Positions 36,485 to 45,555 of a DNA stretch of 64,000 nucleotides are shown piece after piece. The first letter of the stretch is position 1; each line of letters starts with the position of its first letter. The notes under the pieces are model-generated. The model had not been told where the DNA came from, did not search any database, and worked only from the letters and a program-made list of their open reading frames with translations. Source of the stretch: Lawsonella sp012842085 (GTDB taxonomy: Bacteria > Actinomycetota > Actinomycetes > Mycobacteriales > Mycobacteriaceae); the NCBI GenBank assembly GCA_036749735.1, contig DAINXV010000001.1, forward strand, positions 62,001-126,000. The letters are read 5' to 3'. The position numbers and the translations under genes are program-made.

Positions 36485-36871
36485 TTAGCGCTCGAACCGT
36501 TTGTAGAAACTTCCTGCTAAGCCGTTTGGATCGTCATTAGAGTTGTCATCCGCAACTGCTTTTTTAGCTTTGGTCTTCTTTTTTGCAGTCTTTGTATTTG
36601 TGGGGTTGTCTGAGTGTTTAATCAGCATTAGTCCCCCACCGAACATAACTAGGAATCCCAGTAGAGAGATAAGGGGGAAAGAGGCGATCTTTACGAAGAA
36701 TCCTCCCACCAGGAGTAGTGCTCCAACAGCTATCAAAGTCCAACCACGCAGTACGGTCCGATCTTTGTTGTCGCGTTGCGCTTTGGCGACAGAATCGGTG
36801 AACTCTTGATCTTCTGTCAGCGCACTCTCAATTTCCGCGAGTAGACGTTGCTCACGCTCAGAGAGTGCCAT
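36485..36871 (-). CDS. DUF3040 membrane protein (Rv2169c-like)
   Basis: Protein of 128 residues. The N terminus MALSEREQRLLAEIESALTE is the DUF3040 signature (LSE.EQ..L..IE..L). Two hydrophobic helices follow (about 42-62 and 66-84), then a Lys-rich tail KKKTKAKKAVADD. In Mycobacteriales this gene always stands just upstream of mraZ (Rv2169c). Function unknown; a link to envelope growth is inferred only from its fixed position. Confidence 0.88.
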   Translation of the reverse strand: MALSEREQRLLAEIESALTEDQEFTDSVAKAQRDNKDRTVLRGWTLIAVGALLLVGGFFVKIASFPLISLLGFLVMFGGGLMLIKHSDNPTNTKTAKKKTKAKKAVADDNSNDDPNGLAGSFYKRFER

Positions 36872-36967
36872 TCATTCCTCATTTCCACTCGATACCGACT
36901 ACTTTTAGTCTACGTGGATTAATGGCTCCTCACCACAAACCCTGTGAAAAGAAAAATAAGCTGTCAG

Positions 36968-37372
36968 CTAAGCAGCAACGTTAGGAGCAATCTGCGCTAC
37001 TCGGTCCATAAACTCTCCGACTTTATGGAAAAAACTCGTCGCTTGTTCTTTGGTTATTGCAACCGTTAGCCCCATTTCCGCATCTCTGCGAATGCCATCC
37101 CAGTGCCGAAAATAGGCGATATCTTCATCCCAGTCGTCGCTGATACGCGCTAAAAGTACCCACACATCACGTGTCAAAGGACGGGTACGTGTGATTTTCG
37201 GGGTGCTTGCGACGAGTGCTCCCGCAGCCTTTAAGGCAGCGAGGTAGCTCGCTTGAATGCTGTCACGAATATCATCACAGGTCGCCAGGGAGTAAAAGTG
37301 CTCCGCAGAAGCCCACGCTTTCTCTGCTTCTTGTTGTTGAGCTCGCGACAACTTGCCAGCAACTTTATCCAA
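36968..37372 (-). CDS. SAV_6107-type HEPN domain protein
   Basis: All-helical protein of 134 residues similar to the actinobacterial SAV_6107 HEPN family: AEKAWASAEHFYSLA, then IRDSIQASYLAALKAAGALV, a linker, and WVLLARISDDWDEDIAYFRH. HEPN proteins are often RNases, but the usual RX4-6H catalytic motif is not clear here, so no activity is proposed. It is found beside DUF3040 in relatives. It is divergent from the GNAT gene (131 bp between starts). Confidence 0.75.
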   Translation of the reverse strand: MDKVAGKLSRAQQQEAEKAWASAEHFYSLATCDDIRDSIQASYLAALKAAGALVASTPKITRTRPLTRDVWVLLARISDDWDEDIAYFRHWDGIRRDAEMGLTVAITKEQATSFFHKVGEFMDRVAQIAPNVAA

Positions 37373-37503
37373 CGTTCACCCTCCTTTACGTACGTTCCTG
37401 CAGATACAAGACCTGCATCTCTGACACTTTGAAGGTATCTCCCGGGTGTAACAAATTATCCAGACTGGCCGCAGGCGGATGTCCAACGTGGTGAAATGGA
37501 ACC

Positions 37504-38106
37504 ATGAGTCTGGTACTTCTTCCTCTGACACCCGAAGTGATGCGTCTCCGACTCAGTGATGCCATGGATGTCTATCTTGCTGCCATGGACTATGACTTCA
37601 GTTGGAAACATAATCGTCGCCGAGCGTGGTACCAGGCCACTTATTTTGACGGCTGGATCGCATACGGTCTCTTCGAATACTCCGACAATCCGGCCGATCC
37701 CAACAACAATCCCCGCTCCGCCCCACTGGTAGGCATTAGCTACGGCTACCGAGGAAACGGGAGGTCGTGGTGGAGCGGCCAAATCAGACGGGGCATGCAG
37801 AGCCAGAACTTTTCTCCCCGCCACACCGAAGAAACGCTAGAACGCTATTTCGAACTTTCCGAAATCCATATTGTTCCAGAGCATCAAGGCAAGGGTTGGG
37901 GTAGCCGCATGCTGCATCAGATTGAGGCCAGCTGCCGGGAAGACACAATTATTTTGCCTACTCCCGAGCACTCTCAAGAGGACAACGCCGCATGTCGGCT
38001 CTACCGAAAATCTGGTTACCGGGACTTACTGCGCAACTTCTACTTTCCTGGTGACACCAGAGCTTTTGGAGTGCTCATCAAAGATCTTCCGACGAGCTTT
38101 CGATAA
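37504..38106 (+). CDS. GNAT family acetyltransferase (Rv2170-like)
   Basis: Acetyltransferase of 200 residues. The acetyl-CoA binding motif is in IHIVPEHQGKGWGSRMLHQI (Q/RxxGxG/A), followed by a C-terminal CRLYRKSGYRDLLRNFYFPG. The corresponding M. tuberculosis gene Rv2170 lies in the same place and has been reported to acetylate metabolic enzymes on lysine; whether this one does is inference. It converges with metF and overlaps its end by 29 bp. Substrate cannot be read from sequence. Confidence 0.85.
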   Translation: MSLVLLPLTPEVMRLRLSDAMDVYLAAMDYDFSWKHNRRRAWYQATYFDGWIAYGLFEYSDNPADPNNNPRSAPLVGISYGYRGNGRSWWSGQIRRGMQSQNFSPRHTEETLERYFELSEIHIVPEHQGKGWGSRMLHQIEASCREDTIILPTPEHSQEDNAACRLYRKSGYRDLLRNFYFPGDTRAFGVLIKDLPTSFR

Positions 38107-39028
38107 GCCCCAGTCCTTCCAGCACCCGTCCCACCGGTTGTGTTTTGTTCAGGGTGTCGAAGTGTAGTGACGGTACCCCTTCTTTAATCAGGGTTTCACA
38201 CATATCAATAGCAAGCTCAATACCTAATTCAGTAACGGCTGCAACGTCTTCTTCGCTGCTATTGCCCGCTGCTGCATCCAGTCTTTGTTCTAGCCAACGC
38301 GGCAATCGCGCTCCCGATAGTTCCACCATTCGCTGTGCAGAACGCAAAGAAGTAATGGGCATGATGGAGGGAATTAAAGGCCGGTTCCCGAGTTCTCTGC
38401 CTGCCGCTACGAGGCGATCGCGGAGCCGCAAATAAGCTTCCGGCTCAAAGAAAATCTGGGTTATCGCAAAACTTGCTCCAGCTTTATATTTCTGCAGGGT
38501 GTAATGGGTGTCTGCCTCTATTGTGGGGGCCCGGAAGTGACCGTTGGGAAATGCTGCTACCCCAATATGGAAGTCTCCCCTGTCGGCAATAATGCTGACC
38601 AATTCGGATGCGAATTCCACGCCTTTGGGGTGTTTGCGCCAGATACCTAACGGGTCGCCAGGAGGGTCTCCCCGGAGCGCCAACACGTTGTGTATTCCCG
38701 CTTGCGCAAAGCTGTCCAAAATTCGGTCCAGCTCATTTCGGGAGTGGTTGACGGCAGTCAAGTGGGCTAACGGCAATAGCGTTGTTTCGTCGTAGATCCT
38801 TTTCGTGATGTCGAGCATTCGATCACGGTTGGACCCCCCAGCTCCATACGTCACAGAAGCAAAGCATGCACCCCACTTTTCGTAAGTTTTAACTGACCTC
38901 CATTGACGTTCTTGTGCCTCGGGTGTGCGGGCAGGGAAAAATTCAACGGAGAAAGGAATACGCCCTGCGGTGGATTCCTCGATACGATCAAGGATAGATT
39001 CAGCGCTATTTGGTGCCATGATCGCCAT
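38078..39028 (-). CDS. metF: Methylenetetrahydrofolate reductase family protein
   Basis: MetF-type TIM-barrel of 316 residues that reduces 5,10-methylene-THF to 5-methyl-THF for methionine synthesis. Motifs: IPFSVEFFPA with the acid/base Glu, ASVTYGAGGSNRDRM, NVLALRGDPPGDP with the flavin/folate Asp, and ASFAITQIFFEPEAY. Start at 39028 (or 39019) is chosen; the longer frame to 39115 would run through the start of the divergent prenyl synthase. It corresponds by position to Rv2172c. Confidence 0.88.
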   Translation of the reverse strand: MAIMAPNSAESILDRIEESTAGRIPFSVEFFPARTPEAQERQWRSVKTYEKWGACFASVTYGAGGSNRDRMLDITKRIYDETTLLPLAHLTAVNHSRNELDRILDSFAQAGIHNVLALRGDPPGDPLGIWRKHPKGVEFASELVSIIADRGDFHIGVAAFPNGHFRAPTIEADTHYTLQKYKAGASFAITQIFFEPEAYLRLRDRLVAAGRELGNRPLIPSIMPITSLRSAQRMVELSGARLPRWLEQRLDAAAGNSSEEDVAAVTELGIELAIDMCETLIKEGVPSLHFDTLNKTQPVGRVLEGLGLIESSSEDL

Positions 39029-39107
39029 TCTATCGAAATGAGGCCTCTTGTCCGGCAATACCGCATCCTTCGAGTTCCCGTCAGTCTTACCTGAAAACTG
39101 GGCGGAA

Positions 39108-40172
39108 ATGGTCAAAACTAATCTGCTCGAATACTTCTCGCAGCAGCAGTCACACTATGCTGCATTGGGAACAAGCGCCGAAAATTGGCTGTCCCAATTG
39201 GCCGATTTTATCGTTGGTGGGGGCAAGCGTGTGCGCCCCACTTTTGTGTGGCTTGGGTGGCTAGCGGGTGGTGGAGAGAGGTATCCCGAACTGTCTGACG
39301 CGATGACCCGCGTGGCTGCCTCTTTAGAGTTTGTGCAAGCGGGCGCTCTTATCCACGACGATATTATTGACGCCTCCGACACGCGACGCGGCAAACCCGC
39401 GGTACACAGGATTTTTGAGGCCGCCCATGCCACTCAAAAAGATGCCGGAAAAGTTCTTGGGGACAGTGCTGATTATGGAGAAGCGTCCGCTATTTTGCTC
39501 GGGGATATTGCATTGTGCTGGGCTGATGACATGTTCCTCACGGCGGGCCTTACTGCACCCGCCCTGCAACGAGCTCTCCCCTACTGGTCCGCAATGCGTA
39601 CCGAAATGCTGACCGGCCAATACCTGGATATCCATGGGGAAACCCTCCCTACAGTAGATGCCGACAACGCGAGGCGTGTAAACAGGTTCAAGACCGCTGC
39701 CTATACTATTGAGCGCCCGCTCCATATCGGTGGCGCTTGTGCGGGAATGTCGTCCCAGATGAAAGAAATACTGAGCGATTACGGCGTTAATTTGGGTGTC
39801 GCCTATCAGCTGCGCGATGACATTCTGGGGGTGCTTGGCGATAGTTCCGTGACAGGCAAACCGTCTGGTGGAGATATCAGTGAAGGCAAACGTACTGTTT
39901 TGCTTTCTCATGCTCTGAAAGCTCTTAAACCCAACCGTGCCACTAAGCTCTGGAACCTGGTAGGTAAAAACCTCGATGAGGAAGAGCTTGCACTGGCGCG
40001 CGAGCTCATTGTGGAAAGCGGGGCTATCCAGGAATCCGAGCGCGAGATTGCGGAACTTTCTCAAAAGGCCGCATCCGCGGTTGCGGCGCTCCGTAATGTT
40101 GAAGGAGTTTCACCCCAACTTGGGGACGCTTTTGAGGCTATGATCGAGAAAGTTATCAGACGTACCTTCTAA
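39108..40172 (+). CDS. Polyprenyl (geranylgeranyl-type) diphosphate synthase
   Basis: Trans-isoprenyl diphosphate synthase, 354 residues from the ATG at 39108. The first aspartate-rich motif is in LIHDDIIDASDTRRG and the second in YQLRDDILGVLGD. GGGKRVRPTFVWLGW is the IPP-binding region. Position beside mptA matches Rv2173 (IdsA2), a geranyl/farnesyl-type synthase that feeds polyprenol lipids; chain length is not predictable by eye. A TTG start at 39048 is also open, but the ATG with GGGCGG just before it starts nearer the conserved domain. Confidence 0.9.
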   Translation: MVKTNLLEYFSQQQSHYAALGTSAENWLSQLADFIVGGGKRVRPTFVWLGWLAGGGERYPELSDAMTRVAASLEFVQAGALIHDDIIDASDTRRGKPAVHRIFEAAHATQKDAGKVLGDSADYGEASAILLGDIALCWADDMFLTAGLTAPALQRALPYWSAMRTEMLTGQYLDIHGETLPTVDADNARRVNRFKTAAYTIERPLHIGGACAGMSSQMKEILSDYGVNLGVAYQLRDDILGVLGDSSVTGKPSGGDISEGKRTVLLSHALKALKPNRATKLWNLVGKNLDEEELALARELIVESGAIQESEREIAELSQKAASAVAALRNVEGVSPQLGDAFEAMIEKVIRRTF

Positions 40173-40230
40173 GTTGATCTCCAAACACGATAATCTATAG
40201 GCACATACTCCAACCTGCAGAAAGTCCACT

Positions 40231-41787
40231 ATGTCAGCAAAGGCTAGAACACGTCCGACGGGTGTCACCGCAGAGCTCTCTTCCGTGGGAGTGACCCGTT
40301 ACGTATGGTGGGGTTTTCTAGCTACGCTTTTAGTCACTTTCGGTTCTTGGGGTGCGGGAGCAAAACTGACTCAAGGTTCTTGGCTTCCGCATTTACATTT
40401 GGAGTGGTTGCGGTTTGGCCATGGCCAGTTACTTAGCCAAGTATTTTTTTGGGCGGGACTAGCGCTCTTATTAGTGACGTGGTTGCAGCTCGGCAATGTG
40501 CTTTTTAAACTGCCGCACGATGTCCTCAGCACGAAAGCAATGCTGTTGGTGACGGTTGTGTGGATGGCTCCGCTTATTATCGCGGGCCCTATTTTGAGTC
40601 GTGACTCATACTCGTATCTTGCACAAGGCACAATTCAATACATGGGCTACTCCGCTTACGAGGTTGGCCCTAATGTTATGAATACCGGGGATACCCTTAA
40701 CCCACTCTATTTGGAGGTTAGTGGCGACTGGCGGAACACAACCACTCCATACGGTCCCCTACACCTGGGCTTGATGGCAGGAATTGTCGCACTCACTAAT
40801 GGGAATATCCATCTTGGTATTTTTCTCATCAAGATTCTCTGCATGCTTTCCTTGGTTGGCATTGCCTGGGCTGCGGGAGCGATCGCCTCTGATCTTCACC
40901 AGTCACAAGCGATTGCGGTGTGGATCGGCGCCCTCAACCCCGTGGTTTTATTGCATCTTGTGGGCGGTATGCACAATGAGGCTTTCATGGTGGCGCTGAT
41001 GGGAATCGGTTTGGCTGCCGCAGTGAAGGGGAAAAACCTGCTCGGGATATTCCTTATTACGCTGGGTGCTGCCGTCAAAGCAACAGCCTTCGTGGCCCTG
41101 CCTTTCCTGGTGTGGATCTGGGTTTACCAGTTGGCAAAGAAATATAAAGAACAGTCGGGAGTGGAAGCCTCTACCCGGCGGAAAGTTGGATACTTCTTTG
41201 CAACAGCCGGTGGGGGTGCCGTGTTTAGCCTCGCAACTTTTGGTGTGCTTTCCTACCTCACAGGAACAGGTTTAGGGTTCTTAACCGCACTTAAAGGCTC
41301 CGGGAAGGTCATTAACTGGCTGACGTTGCCCACCGCTTTTGCGCATTTCTCTGCCTGGGTAACCGATAAAACTAGTGGACCGGACTTTTCTACCAGCCTG
41401 GTCGCTGCCCGCTCCATCTTCTTTATTGTGATGGTGGTGTTGTTGGTAGCGATCTGGGCTCGCTGGAGAAAAACACCGACTGCGGCGCTGCGTGGTCTGG
41501 CTCTAGCGTTTTTGGCGATCTGTTTCTGTAACTCGCTCGCGTTTCCGTGGTACTACTCGTGGATTTTTGTACTGGTCGGTTCTCTAAAGTTGAGCCAGCG
41601 TGCGTGGGCTCTAGTGGTGGCTGCCAGTGCCTGGGGCGCAATCACCGTTGGCCCCAACGGCATCATCACGCTTTATAACTGGGGGTGGATGGGTGTCGCT
41701 GCTGTCGTATTCTTCGCCACCTACTGGTACATGTCACGGAAGGTTTTTGCGCTTCCTAGAAGGCCATTGCCTGCGCCCGTCGCATAA
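40231..41787 (+). CDS. mptA: Alpha-(1,6)-mannopyranosyltransferase MptA
   Basis: GT-C type polytopic mannosyltransferase of 518 residues with about 13 membrane helices. It uses polyprenyl-phosphomannose to extend the mannan core of lipomannan and lipoarabinomannan outside the membrane. The extracytoplasmic loop after helix 3 has GPILSRDSYSYLAQG, which holds the acidic residue typical of GT-C enzymes. NTTTPYGPLHLGL and GMHNEAFMVALMGIGLA are conserved in MptA. It follows the prenyl synthase by 58 bp on the same strand, as in M. tuberculosis (Rv2173-Rv2174), and ends with a 32 bp tail-to-tail overlap with the Rv2175c homologue. Confidence 0.9.
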   Translation: MSAKARTRPTGVTAELSSVGVTRYVWWGFLATLLVTFGSWGAGAKLTQGSWLPHLHLEWLRFGHGQLLSQVFFWAGLALLLVTWLQLGNVLFKLPHDVLSTKAMLLVTVVWMAPLIIAGPILSRDSYSYLAQGTIQYMGYSAYEVGPNVMNTGDTLNPLYLEVSGDWRNTTTPYGPLHLGLMAGIVALTNGNIHLGIFLIKILCMLSLVGIAWAAGAIASDLHQSQAIAVWIGALNPVVLLHLVGGMHNEAFMVALMGIGLAAAVKGKNLLGIFLITLGAAVKATAFVALPFLVWIWVYQLAKKYKEQSGVEASTRRKVGYFFATAGGGAVFSLATFGVLSYLTGTGLGFLTALKGSGKVINWLTLPTAFAHFSAWVTDKTSGPDFSTSLVAARSIFFIVMVVLLVAIWARWRKTPTAALRGLALAFLAICFCNSLAFPWYYSWIFVLVGSLKLSQRAWALVVAASAWGAITVGPNGIITLYNWGWMGVAAVVFFATYWYMSRKVFALPRRPLPAPVA

Positions 41788-42121
41788 CTTCTCGTGCGCG
41801 CGGCCCCTGCAGCACATCAATTGGACGCCCCGGTAGGGATTCATCTTCTGAAAAAAGATATTTAAGAATCTCGGTGGGGCGATATCCCCCGTCTTCAAGA
41901 ACCGCGATGATTCCGGGAACATGCTTATTTATGCGTTGCTCTGTGAAGAATAATGCTGGCACACCAATGTTTTTGTCTCGCCGTACCGCCAGGATCTGGC
42001 GTTGTTTTAGCAAATGCTCAACACGTGTCTCGGGAGCATCTAAAAGTTCCGCCACTTGGGCGATGGAGTAAATTTCATCCTCGGACGTGTATTTATCGGG
42101 GTAACTAGGAAGTGTGCTCAT
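41756..42121 (-). CDS. Rv2175c-like winged-helix DNA-binding protein
   Basis: Protein of 121 residues with an N-terminal helix-turn-helix (SIAQVAELLDAPETRVEHLL) and a C-terminal wing region with GVPALFFTEQ and RPTEILKYLFSEDESLPGRP. The M. tuberculosis homologue Rv2175c binds DNA and is phosphorylated by PknL at an N-terminal Thr; here Thr3 and Thr12 are possible equivalents. It is divergent from pknL, the conserved arrangement. It overlaps the end of mptA by 32 bp. Confidence 0.88.
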   Translation of the reverse strand: MSTLPSYPDKYTSEDEIYSIAQVAELLDAPETRVEHLLKQRQILAVRRDKNIGVPALFFTEQRINKHVPGIIAVLEDGGYRPTEILKYLFSEDESLPGRPIDVLQGPRAREVMRRAQAMAF

Positions 42122-42201
42122 ACTACGAGGTTATCGCTTCTCTGGCGTCACAGGCGAACCCTAAGCCGCATTTCGGTACGATATCAGCAGGAAGGAGTCG
42201 C

Positions 42202-43584
42202 ATGGGTGAACATAAGCCTGGTGTAGAACCAGTAAACGAGTCTGCCGATTCACGTTCTCCTTTTAGGCTGGGGGACGTGGTCGATGACCGCTACCTGATC
42301 GATGGTTATATTGCACGTGGCGGCATGTCGGTTGTTTATCGTGCCCTAGATATTCGTCTTGATCGCCCAGTTGCACTGAAAGTGCTGCGACCCGACTTGG
42401 TGTCGAAAGAGGAATTCCGGGAACGTTTCGTAGCGGAAGCGAAGACCGTGGCGAATCTGCAAGGCCAAGGCATTGTCGGGGTCATGGACCAAGGGATGTG
42501 GCAGGGGAATGCTTTTTTAGCGATGGAACTTGTTGCGGGAGGGACCGTTCGGGAACTTCTTGCAGAACGCGGACCAATGCCCCCATACGCAGCTGTAGCA
42601 GTGCTCTTACCAACGTTGGAGGCACTGGCAGTCGCTCATAAATCGGATTTTGTCCACCAAGATGTGAAGCCCGAAAATATTCTTATCGGCAATGACGGCA
42701 CCATTAAAGTCGCTGACTTCGGGCTCGTACAGGCAGCCAATCGTGCTACTTCGGACAAGAATATTATCGGCACCCTGGCTTACCTCTCCCCTGAACAGCT
42801 CAATCGCAAAAATGTTGATCAAAGAACCGATGTTTATGCGGCGGGCTTGGTGCTTTATGAACTTCTGGTAGGAACTCCGCCCTTCGGGATGCCAGATAGT
42901 AAGGACGCTGCCAAGCAACGACTTAGCATGTCCGTCCCCAACGCTTCCCGTCAACGGCCTGGCATACCCGCAGATTTTGATGCATTGATACATAAAGCGA
43001 CGAACCATAATCCCGCGCAACGTTTTTCGGACGCGGAGGAGATGGCTGCAGCTTTACGGGCACTATCCCAGAAACTGCAGTTGCCTCGCTATACGGTTCC
43101 TGCCCCCAAAAACTCTGCTGAGCAAATTGCAGCAGCCACTGCCCTATCCACTACAGGTACCACCGAAGTTATTTCAGATGAGCAGGCTACCGAAGTAATT
43201 CGCGCCAAAACCGCGATTCTTACGTCCCCTGTTACCGAGGAAACCCCGTTTAGATTTCCGGATGATGACGCGCAGGAACCCACCGAAATAGTTCCGTTGC
43301 CCGCACCAGAAGATTCTCCCTCCACTGCACGTTTTTTAGTGGAGAAGAAAGAACCTTCCCTCAGCCCTGAAGAACAGTACGCGCAGCAGCTAGCCAGCCA
43401 TCCTCGGGCATGGCCCGTGTTGGTGTGGCTGTTGCTGCTAGGAATTATTTTGGCTGGACTTGCAACTGGCATGTACCACGTAGGGGAAGCTATTGTTCAG
43501 CCAGCTATTAATCCGAACGCGCTAGTTAGCGACGCAGCATTTCTGAGACCAGGAATGACATCTCAAGTGATTGTTGGGTGTTGA
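42202..43584 (+). CDS. pknL: Serine/threonine protein kinase PknL (HQD variant)
   Basis: Hanks-type kinase of 460 residues. The Gly loop ARGGMSVVYRA, ATP lysine Lys60 (VALKVL), helix-C Glu79 and DFG at 172-174 are intact, but the catalytic loop reads VHQDVKPEN. The Arg before the catalytic Asp is Gln153, so it is a non-RD kinase. A Pro/Glu/Thr-rich juxtamembrane region leads to one membrane helix (about 404-424) and a short outer tail of about 35 residues without PASTA repeats, as in mycobacterial PknL. Start at 42202 has AAGGAG. It is divergent from the Rv2175c homologue, and its last 59 bp overlap aroG tail to tail. Confidence 0.93.
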   Translation: MGEHKPGVEPVNESADSRSPFRLGDVVDDRYLIDGYIARGGMSVVYRALDIRLDRPVALKVLRPDLVSKEEFRERFVAEAKTVANLQGQGIVGVMDQGMWQGNAFLAMELVAGGTVRELLAERGPMPPYAAVAVLLPTLEALAVAHKSDFVHQDVKPENILIGNDGTIKVADFGLVQAANRATSDKNIIGTLAYLSPEQLNRKNVDQRTDVYAAGLVLYELLVGTPPFGMPDSKDAAKQRLSMSVPNASRQRPGIPADFDALIHKATNHNPAQRFSDAEEMAAALRALSQKLQLPRYTVPAPKNSAEQIAAATALSTTGTTEVISDEQATEVIRAKTAILTSPVTEETPFRFPDDDAQEPTEIVPLPAPEDSPSTARFLVEKKEPSLSPEEQYAQQLASHPRAWPVLVWLLLLGIILAGLATGMYHVGEAIVQPAINPNALVSDAAFLRPGMTSQVIVGC

Positions 43585-44911
43585 GACGCGGGTCGCACGC
43601 TGTCAGGTAGCGGTGTCCCAGATCCATGTCAGAAATGTCCTGTGCACCACCCATGCACTCGGTGACGTCTTCACCCGTGAACTCAATGTGAATACCGCCC
43701 GGGTGGGTGCCGAGGGAGTGGTGAACTTCGAAGAATCCCTGTAGCTCGTCAATAACAGCATCGAAGTGGCGGGTCTTCAAGCCGCTCGAGGCTGCGTAGG
43801 TATTGCCGTGCATGGGGTCGGTTTGCCAAATGACTTTATGCCCCGTTGCTTCCACTGCTTCCACAATCGGAGGCAGCACGTCACGAATCCGCTCATTACC
43901 CATACGCGTAATGAGAGTGAGGTGTCCCGGAATATTGTTGGGGTCCAATTTTTCAACGTAGGCCACCGCTTCTTCCGGCGTGGTATCGGCGTTCAGCTTG
44001 AGGCCAATTGGGTTCTCTAGCAGGGACGCGAATGCTACGTGTGCACCGTCGATCTGGCGGGTGCGGTCACCGATCCAGAGGTAGTGTCCAGAAAGGTTGT
44101 AGAGTTTCATCTCGCCGTTCTTTTCAGCGAGATGCACCATGGCACGTTCGTAGTCCATCACGAGGGCTTCGTGCGAGCAGTAGATGTCTGCCACGTGCAG
44201 ACCGCGGTCTTCTACTCCACAGGCATCCATGAACCGCAAACCGAAATCAATTTCGCTGGCCAGCTCTTCATAGCGGGCACCCGCCGGTGAGTTTGCGACG
44301 AATTCTTGGTTCCACTCGTGGAGCCGATGCAAGTCTGCTGTGCCGGAGGTGCTGAGCGCCCGCACCAGGTTCATTGCTGCTGCGGCGTTGGCGTAGGCTC
44401 GCACCATGCGGGACGGGTCGTGACGACGGCTTTCTTCGGTCGCTTCATAACCGTTGATGATGTCTCCGCGGTAGCTCTTTAGACCCATCTCGTCTATGTC
44501 TTTAGAGCGGGGTTTGCCGTACTGTCCGGCAATGCGAGCAATTTTGACCACAGGCATCGAGGCGCCGTAAGTGAGTACCGCCGACATCTGCAGCAAGGTG
44601 CGAATGTTGGCAGTGATGTGGGGTTCTGTGTTGGTATCAAAAGTCTCCGCACAGTCTCCACCCTGCACAATAAATGCCTTGCCTAGAGCAACCTCAGTCA
44701 AAGCATCTTGCAGTTTGTCGACTTCTGCTGGCACCACAATCGGGGGTACTGACTCGAGTACGCGACGCATTGCCTTCGCGTGTTCAGCATCCCACGTAGG
44801 CTGTTGGGCAGCAGGAAGTGCTACCGCCTCATAAAAGGCGTCGGCCAGATGGTCCGGTAAAGGCGGTAGATCGGGTAGTTCTTCAAGCGGTATATCAACA
44901 GTCCAGTTCAC
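43526..44911 (-). CDS. aroG: 3-deoxy-D-arabino-heptulosonate 7-phosphate synthase, class II
   Basis: Class II DAHP synthase of 461 residues, the entry enzyme of the shikimate pathway. FIVQGGDCAETF holds the metal-binding Cys, KIARIAGQYGKPRS the PEP-binding Arg/Lys, and VIWQTDPMHGNTY with GGIHIEFTGEDVTEC the remaining metal ligands. The N-terminal extension (about residues 1-50) is the region used for allostery and chorismate mutase binding in M. tuberculosis AroG (Rv2178c). The 122 bp upstream contain no leader peptide that could be supported. Confidence 0.96.
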   Translation of the reverse strand: MNWTVDIPLEELPDLPPLPDHLADAFYEAVALPAAQQPTWDAEHAKAMRRVLESVPPIVVPAEVDKLQDALTEVALGKAFIVQGGDCAETFDTNTEPHITANIRTLLQMSAVLTYGASMPVVKIARIAGQYGKPRSKDIDEMGLKSYRGDIINGYEATEESRRHDPSRMVRAYANAAAAMNLVRALSTSGTADLHRLHEWNQEFVANSPAGARYEELASEIDFGLRFMDACGVEDRGLHVADIYCSHEALVMDYERAMVHLAEKNGEMKLYNLSGHYLWIGDRTRQIDGAHVAFASLLENPIGLKLNADTTPEEAVAYVEKLDPNNIPGHLTLITRMGNERIRDVLPPIVEAVEATGHKVIWQTDPMHGNTYAASSGLKTRHFDAVIDELQGFFEVHHSLGTHPGGIHIEFTGEDVTECMGGAQDISDMDLGHRYLTACDPRLNTQQSLEMSFLVSEMLRR

Positions 44912-45033
44912 GCTTACCAGAATAGTGGAGAACTACGGTTTGGGTTAATTGTGTGAAAACTAGCGGAAACAGAAAACCTTGATTCCCCAATAAACCTAAT
45001 GATCAGTGGCTTATTAGCACTAAATCGATATTT

Positions 45034-45528
45034 TTAAAGCTCTCTACGAGCTGAAGTGATGGCTCGATAACGTGCGAGATTGTGGCGGGCATCTGCCAAC
45101 GCATCGTGTGCGTCACTGGGTTTTCCTGGAATAGAAGGTTTGCCGTTATGGAGCCAATACTGTTTTAGTTCGAAAGTAAAACGGGGTATCCGGGGAGGCA
45201 AAGAGGCCATATCTCCCCACAACTGGCAAAGTGCTACATGGTCATATGCTGCTACCCAGGCCCATAACTCCATGGGTTCGTCGTCGTTATGGTCGTCCCA
45301 AAACTTCACAATGCGTTCGCGCATTTCATCTCGAGTGCACCAAGCTTTATCATTGGGGCTGGGGAGTTTGGGGAGCACATTTCTTTGCACCCATGGATTA
45401 GCTCGCGAGGTATCGCACTCGGTAGACACGAGATAAAGTTCATCACCATTCTCCGCCACCATTCCGATGGAGAGTAGGTCGATGGTTTCGCCATCTTCAA
45501 TGAACTCGCAGTCGTAAAAGAATTTCAT
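45034..45528 (-). CDS. Rv2179c-like 3'-5' exoribonuclease
   Basis: RNase T/DnaQ-fold exonuclease of 164 residues. FFYDCEFIEDGETIDLLSIG carries the first DEDD acids (Asp6, Glu8). The central Asp is in WVAAYDHVALCQLWGD, and DAHDALADARHNLARY holds the last His and Asp. M. tuberculosis Rv2179c, in the same place beside aroG, is a structurally characterised 3'-5' exoribonuclease. It lies 27 bp downstream of the glucokinase gene on the same strand. In relatives several mannan and phospholipid genes intervene; here they are absent. Confidence 0.9.
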   Translation of the reverse strand: MKFFYDCEFIEDGETIDLLSIGMVAENGDELYLVSTECDTSRANPWVQRNVLPKLPSPNDKAWCTRDEMRERIVKFWDDHNDDEPMELWAWVAAYDHVALCQLWGDMASLPPRIPRFTFELKQYWLHNGKPSIPGKPSDAHDALADARHNLARYRAITSARREL

Positions 45529-45555
45529 CTTGCGCCTCTATTTTGGGAATTCTTT

